Source of the DNA: Pseudomonas xantholysinigenes
Lineage (GTDB): Bacteria > Pseudomonadota > Gammaproteobacteria > Pseudomonadales > Pseudomonadaceae
Direction of reading: 5' to 3'
Length of the DNA stretch: 64,000 bases
NCBI RefSeq assembly: GCF_014268885.2
Contig: NZ_CP077095.1
Span: 2,919,501-2,983,500, forward strand
Shown: positions 58,231-64,000 of the stretch, piece by piece
Layout: each line of letters begins with the position of its first letter
Position numbering within the stretch: position 1 is the stretch's first letter
The notes under the pieces: generated by a model
What the model saw: the letters and a program-made list of their open reading frames with translations, nothing else
Told to the model about the DNA's origin: nothing
The model's database searches: none
Position numbers and translations under genes: made by a program

Positions 58231-59247
58231 ATGCGTCACACCGTTCCCAGCCACATGACCGCCATCGACATCACCCAGCCTGGCGGCCCAGAGGTCTTGC
58301 AAGCCGCCAGCCACGCCACGCCACAACCCGGCCCGCGCGAGCTGCTGATCCAGGTGCACGCCGCTGGCGTCAATGGCCCTGACCTGCTGCAACGCAAGGG
58401 CCTGTACGATCCGCCCGCCGGAGCCCCGGACATCCCTGGCCTGGAGATCGCCGGCAAGGTGGTCGCGCTCGGCGCGCAGGTCAAGGGCTTCGCCCTCGGG
58501 GACGCGGTCATCGCCCTGGTCCAGGGCGGCGGCTACGCCGAGTACGCCGTGGCCGACGAGCGCACCACCGCGCACCTGCCCGACAACCTGTCGATGGTCG
58601 AGGGCGCGGCGTTGCCGGAAACCTTCATGACCGTCTGGGTCAACCTGTTCCAGCGCGGCGCCTTCAAGGCCGGTGAAACTGTGCTGATCCACGGTGGCGC
58701 GTCGGGCATCGGCACCACTGCCACGCAACTGGCCAAGGCCTTGGGCGCGGCGCAGCTGTTCACCACGGTCAATGGCCCGGGGCAACAGGCCGCCAGCCTG
58801 GAACTGGGCGCCGATGTCGCCATCGACTACAACCGCGAGGACTTCGTCGAACAGGTGCTCCTGCACACCGCAGGCCGTGGCGTCGATGTGATCGTCGATA
58901 TCATCGCCGGCGATTATGTGGCGCGTAATTTCAAGGCCGCGGCCATGGATGGGCGCATCGTGCAGATTGGCGTGATCAAGGGCCCGGCCACTGAGCTCGA
59001 CCTGTTCCCGATGCTCACCAAGCGCCTGACCCATATCGGCTCGACCCTGCGCGCGCGCAGTGCCGACGACAAGGCGGCGATCCTCGCCGACTTGCAGGCC
59101 AAGGCCTGGCCCCATGTCCGCAGCGGCGCGGTCAAGCCGCTGATCCACGCCACCTTCCCCTTAGCGGCGGCCAGCCAGGCCCATGCGCTGATGGAATCTG
59201 GCCGGCATGTTGGCAAGGTGGTGCTGAGCGTCGCGCACCAGGGCTGA
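58231..59247 (+). CDS. NAD(P)H quinone oxidoreductase, zinc-free MDR family
   Basis: A 338-residue medium-chain reductase of the QOR/PIG3 group. The N-terminal GroES-like domain has HAAGVNGPDLLQRKGLYDPPAGAP (cited as AAGVNGPDLLQRKGLY), the nucleotide domain has VLIHGGASGIGTTATQLAK (residues about 150-168), and VDVIVDIIAGDYVARN is typical of PIG3. It should reduce quinones with NADPH, a role in oxidative-stress defence. The start follows GAGG; a start 15 bases upstream is possible. The divergent LysR gene may regulate it. Confidence 0.9.
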   Translation: MRHTVPSHMTAIDITQPGGPEVLQAASHATPQPGPRELLIQVHAAGVNGPDLLQRKGLYDPPAGAPDIPGLEIAGKVVALGAQVKGFALGDAVIALVQGGGYAEYAVADERTTAHLPDNLSMVEGAALPETFMTVWVNLFQRGAFKAGETVLIHGGASGIGTTATQLAKALGAAQLFTTVNGPGQQAASLELGADVAIDYNREDFVEQVLLHTAGRGVDVIVDIIAGDYVARNFKAAAMDGRIVQIGVIKGPATELDLFPMLTKRLTHIGSTLRARSADDKAAILADLQAKAWPHVRSGAVKPLIHATFPLAAASQAHALMESGRHVGKVVLSVAHQG

Positions 59248-59248
59248 G

Positions 59249-59959
59249 TCAGTCGAGCGCGCCACTGCCCAGGGCGATACGGATCGCCTGGGCGGTGGTG
59301 CCGACGCCCAGGCGCCGGCGCGCCGCGCGCAGGTGGTTTTCCACGGTGCGCACCGACAGCCCCAGGGTGGCGGCGATATCGGCCTGGCGCTGGCCGGCGG
59401 CGGTCCAGGCCAGCACCTGGCGCTCGCGCTCGGACAAGGGTCCCAGGCCCGGCGGCACTTCCAGCAGCCGCCGGGCATTGGCAAAGGCCGCATTGGCCAG
59501 CATGGCCAAACCCAGGCGCACGCCGGCACTTGCCTCGATACGCTGCCCGCCCAGGCTCATGGCACCCTCCAACCCTGCCGGGCCGAACACCGGGACCTGC
59601 AAGCCGTGCACGCCTGGCCCGCTCGGTGCCCGTACCACTCGGTAATGCTCGCCGTCCGCCCCTGCGCATTTGCTCCAGAAGAATGGTGCGCGCGCGGTCA
59701 ACAAATGGAGGTTGACCGGGCAATGACGGATATAGGTCTGCGCATCGACGCGCTGGCCTTCGCCGAACCAATCGCCCTCGACCCAGTGAATACGCTCGAC
59801 CACTTCATCCCGCGCGGCGCTGGCGCTGAACAGCACGAAGCGGTCGTAGCCCAGCGGCCGTGCGACAGTGCGCACGGCCACCTGGATCGCCGTCAGGGTC
59901 GTGGCTTGCTCGATCTGCTGGATCGCCTGCACCAGCTTGTCGAAGGGCAGCTCGCTCAC
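59249..59959 (-). CDS. LuxR solo with altered signal-binding pocket
   Basis: A 236-residue LuxR-type protein with an autoinducer-binding-like domain (about 15-160) and a C-terminal GerE helix-turn-helix ([28 protein letters not shown], cited as [20 protein letters not shown], then [17 protein letters not shown]). Trp95 (TraR Trp85 position), Pro81 and Gly119 are kept, but the invariant Asp that binds the AHL amide is Cys80 (HCPV), and the usual Trp/Tyr pair is not conserved. No luxI is nearby. It overlaps hchA by four bases. It may respond to a non-AHL ligand, perhaps linked to carbonyl stress; that is inference. Confidence 0.85.
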   Translation of the reverse strand: MSELPFDKLVQAIQQIEQATTLTAIQVAVRTVARPLGYDRFVLFSASAARDEVVERIHWVEGDWFGEGQRVDAQTYIRHCPVNLHLLTARAPFFWSKCAGADGEHYRVVRAPSGPGVHGLQVPVFGPAGLEGAMSLGGQRIEASAGVRLGLAMLANAAFANARRLLEVPPGLGPLSERERQVLAWTAAGQRQADIAATLGLSVRTVENHLRAARRRLGVGTTAQAIRIALGSGALD

Positions 59960-60810
59960 TGGCCGTTGACCGCCTTGAGCAAGGCGCCTGCGGCGAGCTT
60001 GCCCAACGCATTGCCAGCCAGCGGGCTGTCGCCGGTGAGCAGTTTGCGGTCCTGATGGACAGCGCCGGAAATACCGTCGTTGACGATCTCCACGCCCTGC
60101 GCGCGCAGCCGCTCACCGAATTTCCAGGTCAGGTGGCCGGGCATATAGCCGATGTCCGGGGTCTTGGCGTCAAGGTCATCCGGGAAGGCGCAGATCTTGT
60201 AGCCGTCGTAGAGCTTGCCGGCGGCCAGCAGCGCCGCCGGACCGTGGCACAGGGTAATGACGAACTTGTCGTTGTCCGCTGCCCACTGCAGCACCTGCCT
60301 GACCTCCTCGCTTTCCGGCAAGCCGATCAACGCGCCGTGGCCACCAGGGATGAACACGCCGATGTAGTCGGAATCGTCACCCAGGGCGCTGGCGAGCACC
60401 TCGGCAAGCTTTTGCGGCTGCTTGAAGGCCGGCTTGTAGCGCTCGAACAGGCCGAGTACCTGCTGGTCCTCGCGGGGCATGGCCCAGTATTCGAACTTGA
60501 CCGGGTTGCCCGACAAGGTCGCCACGTCGAAGGCGAACCCGGCCTTGTCCAGGTGGTACATGGGTAGCAGGGTTTCCACCGGATGATTGCCGGTGGAGAA
60601 CAAAGTGCCGTTGTCAGTGAGCAGGTAGCGCTCGTCGGCGCCGATCATCAGGATCTTCCAGCGCCCGCCCTGGTAGGCATCGGCATAGTCGGCGCCGCTG
60701 AGGTCGGACTTGCTGGCGGTGAACTGGCTGAGGGAATACGGCGAGGGGAAGAACGCATTGTCTTCGGCGGGGTCGGGCGTGGGGCGTTTGTCGTCGTTGG
60801 GGTTGGTCAT
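59956..60810 (-). CDS. hchA: Hsp31-type glyoxalase III / chaperone HchA
   Basis: A 284-residue DJ-1/PfpI superfamily protein. The nucleophile Cys is in [16 protein letters not shown], the conserved [12 protein letters not shown] precedes it, and [18 protein letters not shown] contains the Hsp31-specific His/Glu region. E. coli HchA degrades methylglyoxal without glutathione and acts as a holdase/deglycase. AGGAG lies seven bases before the ATG. It is followed by a luxR-type gene with a GTGA overlap, so the pair is co-expressed and the LuxR protein may regulate or respond to the same stress. Confidence 0.92.
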   Translation of the reverse strand: MTNPNDDKRPTPDPAEDNAFFPSPYSLSQFTASKSDLSGADYADAYQGGRWKILMIGADERYLLTDNGTLFSTGNHPVETLLPMYHLDKAGFAFDVATLSGNPVKFEYWAMPREDQQVLGLFERYKPAFKQPQKLAEVLASALGDDSDYIGVFIPGGHGALIGLPESEEVRQVLQWAADNDKFVITLCHGPAALLAAGKLYDGYKICAFPDDLDAKTPDIGYMPGHLTWKFGERLRAQGVEIVNDGISGAVHQDRKLLTGDSPLAGNALGKLAAGALLKAVNGQ

Positions 60811-60968
60811 GGCTGTACTCCTGGGCTTGGGATGGGTAACCGGATCCATGCTAGGAGGCCACCGGACGAGCGGCAATGAGGGTTTTCCCTCAATGGCTGT
60901 CGTGGCATCGGTACATCTATACCACGCGAGGGTTTTGTTGGAGCGTCGGTAAAATGGCCCAGAGCAGT

Positions 60969-61532
60969 CTAGTTGAGCGCGGACGGTGTATCGACGTCGC
61001 GCACTATCCCGCCATCGTCCACTTCCAGCACGACCACACGATCGGCATGCCGGCGCAACACAGCGCGCGCGCCCTCATCACCGGCCAACCCGCCAAGTTC
61101 AGCCCAGAACTCCCGGCCAAACAACACCGGATGCCCATTCTGCCCTTGGTAACGCGGTACCACGATCACCGATGGCCCAGCCGCCTCGACCAGGCGCTGG
61201 TATGTGCCCTGGGCGATCCACGGCATATCACCCAGCACGATGGCCACCGCCTGCGCCGGGCAGTCCGCCAGCGACGCGGCGCCCGCCGCCAGGCTGTGCC
61301 CCAGGCCCAGCCCGGCATCGACGCTGTGAACGACCCGACAGCCCACAGGCAAGCCCAGCGCCCCGGCCTGCTCGCCATCGCGCAGCACCACCCGCACCTC
61401 GTCGAACACCGCTTGCGCCCGTTCCACGCTGTGCTGCAACAGGCTGCGGCCATCGCCCAGCAGCGCTCGGCGCTTGTCGCTGCCAAAGCGCACGCCCTGC
61501 CCGGCCGCCAGCACCAGAGCGACGATGCTCAC
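60969..61532 (-). CDS. MobA-like NTP transferase (molybdenum cofactor nucleotidylation)
   Basis: A 187-residue NTP_transf_3 protein. [20 protein letters not shown] is the nucleotide-binding loop with the conserved Lys, and [14 protein letters not shown] the metal-binding Asp motif. MocA-type members cytidylate or guanylylate molybdopterin for molybdenum hydroxylases, and this gene overlaps xdhC by four bases in a hydroxylase operon, so CTP transfer to the cofactor (MocA-like) is likely. The start is a GTG within the overlap. Confidence in the family is high, the exact nucleotide is inferred. Confidence 0.85.
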   Translation of the reverse strand: MSIVALVLAAGQGVRFGSDKRRALLGDGRSLLQHSVERAQAVFDEVRVVLRDGEQAGALGLPVGCRVVHSVDAGLGLGHSLAAGAASLADCPAQAVAIVLGDMPWIAQGTYQRLVEAAGPSVIVVPRYQGQNGHPVLFGREFWAELGGLAGDEGARAVLRRHADRVVVLEVDDGGIVRDVDTPSALN

Positions 61533-62500
61533 AACGCCTCGCGGGCAATGCCGCTGCGGGTACGCAGAATATCGGCGAGCACCGCCAGGGCGATCTCCGC
61601 CGGGGTCTTGCTCCCCAGGTTCAGGCCAATGGGCGCATGGATGCGCGCCATCTCGGCATCACCCAGCTCGCCGATACGGCGCAGGCGCTCCCGGCGTTTG
61701 GCCGAGGTGGCGCGCGAGCCCATCACCCCTATGTAGAACGCTTCGGTACGGACGGCTTCGAGCATGGCCAGGTCATCGATCTTCGGGTCATGGGTGAGCG
61801 CCACCACCGCGGTGTCGCGGTGGCAGCCACCATTGGCGATGAACAGCGAGGGCAGTTCACGGCGGATTTCTATCCCGTCGAGCACCACATTGTCCATCAC
61901 CTCGTCCCGTGGGTCGCACAGCACCACCTCGAAACCCAGGCCCTTGCCGAACTCCGCGCAGAAATGCGCGACGCTCGAATAACCCGCCAGCAGCAAGCGC
62001 TGGGCGGCGCCGATGCGCAGGCGCACGTAATGCTCGCCCTGCTCGACCCGTGGGCCTTGGCTGTGATCGTCGCTCAGTCGGCATTGGCCGCTGCGCAGGT
62101 CGACCTCGCGCAACAGCCGGCGTCGCCCCAGCAGTGCCGCCTCCAGCTCGCCGAAATGCGCCTGGGTGGCGCAGTCGGCGGGCAGGTGCTCGACCAGCAC
62201 GTCGAGGATGCCGCCACATGGCAGGCGAATGTTCGAGCGGTTGTCGCTGCCGTCGCCATACCGCACCACGGCCACCGCCTGGTTGAACTCGCCAGCGCCG
62301 ACGCGCTCGAGGAAGTCTTCCTCGACGCAACCGCCGGACAACGAGCCGACCCAGTGCCCCTGGCCATTGACCGCCAGCAGCGAACCCGGCGCGCGCGGCG
62401 CCGAGCCATAGGTGCAGAGCACCGTGCACAGCCACACCGGCAGCCCGTCACGGGACCACTGCGCGGCCTGGCGCACCACCTGCAGGTCCAGATGCTGCAC
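61529..62500 (-). CDS. XdhC/CoxI family molybdenum-hydroxylase maturation protein
   Basis: A 323-residue accessory protein that binds molybdopterin, promotes its sulfuration and protects it until insertion. The N-terminal XdhC_CoxI domain has CTYGSAPRAPGSLLAV and GSLSGGCVEEDFLERV; the C-terminal Rossmann-like domain has FYIGVMGSRATSAKRRERL and INLNLGSKTPAEIALAV-like sequence (GLNLGSKTPAEIALAV). The GTG start lies one base after the cytochrome stop, so translation is coupled. It serves the hydroxylase of which only the [2Fe-2S] subunit end is visible at the window edge. Confidence 0.92.
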   Translation of the reverse strand: MQHLDLQVVRQAAQWSRDGLPVWLCTVLCTYGSAPRAPGSLLAVNGQGHWVGSLSGGCVEEDFLERVGAGEFNQAVAVVRYGDGSDNRSNIRLPCGGILDVLVEHLPADCATQAHFGELEAALLGRRRLLREVDLRSGQCRLSDDHSQGPRVEQGEHYVRLRIGAAQRLLLAGYSSVAHFCAEFGKGLGFEVVLCDPRDEVMDNVVLDGIEIRRELPSLFIANGGCHRDTAVVALTHDPKIDDLAMLEAVRTEAFYIGVMGSRATSAKRRERLRRIGELGDAEMARIHAPIGLNLGSKTPAEIALAVLADILRTRSGIAREAL

Positions 62501-62501
62501 T

Positions 62502-63713
62502 TTAGTCCGCCTTCAGCTCGGCCAGCTGCTGGGTGCTGAAGTCACCCGGCAGGCCGCCCCAGGCTTCACGCAGGTAGTTGACCATGTCGGTCAGTTGCTG
62601 GTCGTCGAGCTTGCCGGCAAAGCCCGGCATCGGCTGCATGCGCTCGAAACCGGTGAACTGCTGCTCGCGGATGCCCTCGACGATCACCTTGACCAGGTTG
62701 CGCGAATCGGCTTGGCGCAGGATGGTGTTGCCCTGCATGGCCACGGCGATGTGCGGCTTGCCCTCGCCGTCGCCACCATGGCAACCGGCGCAGACGTTGA
62801 GGTACTGCTGACGGCCACGCTTGGCGCTCTCGCCCAGGGTCTCGTGGGCCACGGCCTGGACCACCTTGGCCGCCGGCGGCTGGTCGCCGAGCAGGAAGGT
62901 GGCCATGGCCGCCAGGTCGCTGTCTTCGAGATGCTGGGTGCTGTGGTGCACCACCGGGTACATCTCGTTGAACATGCTGCCCTGGGCGCTCATGCCGTGC
63001 TTGAGGAAGGTCGCCAGGTCGGCGTGGTTCCAGCCGCGCTCGGCCAGGTCGTTGGCCAGCAGGCTCGGTGCCAGGTAGCCGCCGAGCAGGCCGCCAGTCA
63101 GGCGCTTGTCTTGCTCCAGGGCGCCGATCGGGTTACGCGGGGTGTGGCACTCGCCGCAGTGGCCGAGAACCTCGACCATGTATTGGCCGCGCTTCCAGGC
63201 CTCGCTGTTACCCTTGCCCTCTTCGAGCTGCACGCTCTTGCCGTAGAGCATGTTCCAGCCCATCAGGCCCGCGCGCACGTTGAACGGGAAGCTCAGGCTG
63301 GTTTCAGGGGCCGGGCGATTGATCGGCGCCACGGTCATCAGGTAGGCGTGGATGGCGTCGGCATCCTCGCGCTTGACCAGGTGATACGAGGTGTAGGGCA
63401 TGGCCGGGTACAGGTTGGCGCCATCCTTGCGCTTGCCCTCGGTGAGGGCGGCGAAGAATTCGTCAGTGCTGTAGTTGCCGATACCGTACTGCTTGTCCGG
63501 GGTGATGTTGGTGCCGTAGATGGTGCCGAACGGCGAATGGATCGGCAGCCCGCCCGCGTAGGGCGCGCCGCCTTCGGCAGTGTGGCAGGCCATGCAGTCG
63601 GCGGCGCGGGCAAGGTATTCGCCGCGCTTGACCTGGTTTTGGTCGGCCGCCTGGGCGCTGAAGGCCAGCGCCGCGCCAATGGCCAATGCCAGGCCGTTGA
63701 AAACGCGCATCAT
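62502..63713 (-). CDS. Membrane-bound triheme cytochrome c subunit of a hydroxylase
   Basis: A 403-residue exported cytochrome with a signal peptide (ALAFSAQAADQ) and three CXXCH heme sites: CMACH (about residue 41), CGECH (about 190) and CAGCH (about 318). This tri-heme gluconate/alcohol-dehydrogenase-type subunit is used by periplasm-facing or membrane-linked isoquinoline/nicotinate-type molybdenum hydroxylases to pass electrons to the respiratory chain. AGGAGG lies seven bases before the ATG, two bases after the stop of the [2Fe-2S] subunit gene. The catalytic large subunit is presumably beyond the edge. Confidence 0.9.
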   Translation of the reverse strand: MMRVFNGLALAIGAALAFSAQAADQNQVKRGEYLARAADCMACHTAEGGAPYAGGLPIHSPFGTIYGTNITPDKQYGIGNYSTDEFFAALTEGKRKDGANLYPAMPYTSYHLVKREDADAIHAYLMTVAPINRPAPETSLSFPFNVRAGLMGWNMLYGKSVQLEEGKGNSEAWKRGQYMVEVLGHCGECHTPRNPIGALEQDKRLTGGLLGGYLAPSLLANDLAERGWNHADLATFLKHGMSAQGSMFNEMYPVVHHSTQHLEDSDLAAMATFLLGDQPPAAKVVQAVAHETLGESAKRGRQQYLNVCAGCHGGDGEGKPHIAVAMQGNTILRQADSRNLVKVIVEGIREQQFTGFERMQPMPGFAGKLDDQQLTDMVNYLREAWGGLPGDFSTQQLAELKAD

Positions 63714-63715
63714 GC

Positions 63716-64000
63716 TCAAGCCTCCTTGACCAGGCCGAGGTCGGTCAGCACATCGCGGGTCGCCTCGTAGTAACGCACGTAGCCCGTGCAGCGGCACACG
63801 TGATGGCCGAGGCTGGCCTCGATGGCGCCCTCCAGCTCGCTTTTGTTCAGCGGCTGGCGCTGGGCTTTCTCCACCAGCACCGTGGCGGCGTTGACGAAGC
63901 CTGGGGCGCAGTAGCTGCACTGGAAAGCGAAGCGATCGACGAACTTCTGCTGGATCGGGCTCAGTTCGCCCAGGTTACCGGCTTCGTCACGCTTGGCGTG
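63716..64000 (-). CDS. [2Fe-2S] subunit of a molybdenum hydroxylase, 3' part only
   Basis: The last 94 codons and stop of a gene that continues past the right edge. GNLGELSPIQQKFVDRFAF is followed by QCSYCAPGF and HHVCRCTGYVRYYEA, the C-X2-C and C-X-C cysteines of the second [2Fe-2S] cluster in the C-terminal helical domain of IorA/NicA-type small subunits. It would carry electrons from the molybdopterin subunit to the cytochrome encoded next. The substrate (an N-heterocycle or aldehyde, for instance) cannot be told from this part. The N-terminal ferredoxin domain is missing only because of the window boundary. Confidence 0.9.
   Translation of the reverse strand, partial: HAKRDEAGNLGELSPIQQKFVDRFAFQCSYCAPGFVNAATVLVEKAQRQPLNKSELEGAIEASLGHHVCRCTGYVRYYEATRDVLTDLGLVKEA

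Overview
The window is GC-rich, densely coded gamma-proteobacterial chromosome and almost certainly comes from a Pseudomonas of the P. putida group. The main reasons are a CrcY-type catabolite-repression sRNA with a sigma54 promoter between an HMG-CoA lyase gene and an mgtC-like gene, an MvaT-family (Tur) nucleoid protein gene next to gloA, OprD-family porins, a QuiC fusion enzyme, and many REP/BIME-type intergenic palindromes. No rRNA, tRNA, insertion sequence, prophage or CRISPR array was found.

Layout. 0.2-1.4 kb: two small membrane-protein genes (ferric-reductase-like, DoxX). 1.4-7.2 kb: a czcCBA heavy-metal efflux operon, minus strand. 7.4-13.4 kb: quinate/shikimate catabolism (type II dehydroquinase, shikimate dehydrogenase, TetR regulator, QuiC dehydroshikimate dehydratase, MHS-type transporter). 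A 19-bp element, GAAACTAAC-N6-GTAC, recurs upstream of aroQ and quiC. 13.6-19.3 kb: a DUF1624-like acyltransferase, then a cobalamin riboswitch controlling a BtuFCD-like ABC importer and, unusually, an OprD-family porin. 19.4-23.4 kb: small genes around a compact, AT-richer two-gene unit encoding a dGTPase-family HD hydrolase and a minimal CCA-adding/poly(A)-polymerase-like nucleotidyltransferase. This is the best candidate here for an undescribed, possibly anti-phage, system.

23.5-30.6 kb: a signalling cluster (hybrid kinase with three receiver domains, CheR, CheB, REC-kinase, stand-alone receivers). 30.6-37.3 kb: glycosyltransferase, cobF, a second OprD porin, the MvaT-family gene, gloA, a shikimate dehydrogenase paralogue and a Pro/Tyr-rich secreted protein. 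37.4-40.3 kb: a LiuR-like MerR regulator with a 28-bp palindromic operator, mvaB, crcY, mgtC-like and a small gene. 40.4-47.5 kb: orphan ccoG, a MocR-type regulator and two tandem paralogous PAS hybrid kinases. 47.5-57.0 kb: SDR, a marR-emrA-emrB operon with a perfect 18-bp operator, alkB, an MFS/LysR pair, cupin, and a MATE pump facing a TetR regulator across two tandem operators. 57.2-60.8 kb: LysR, quinone oxidoreductase, hchA-luxR. 60.9-64.0 kb: a molybdenum-hydroxylase accessory operon (MobA-like, XdhC, triheme cytochrome c, [2Fe-2S] subunit) that runs off the right edge.

Starts were chosen by Shine-Dalgarno match, family length and overlap with the upstream stop. All family assignments come from reading motifs; no database search was run. 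Statements about synteny with P. putida KT2440 are from memory.
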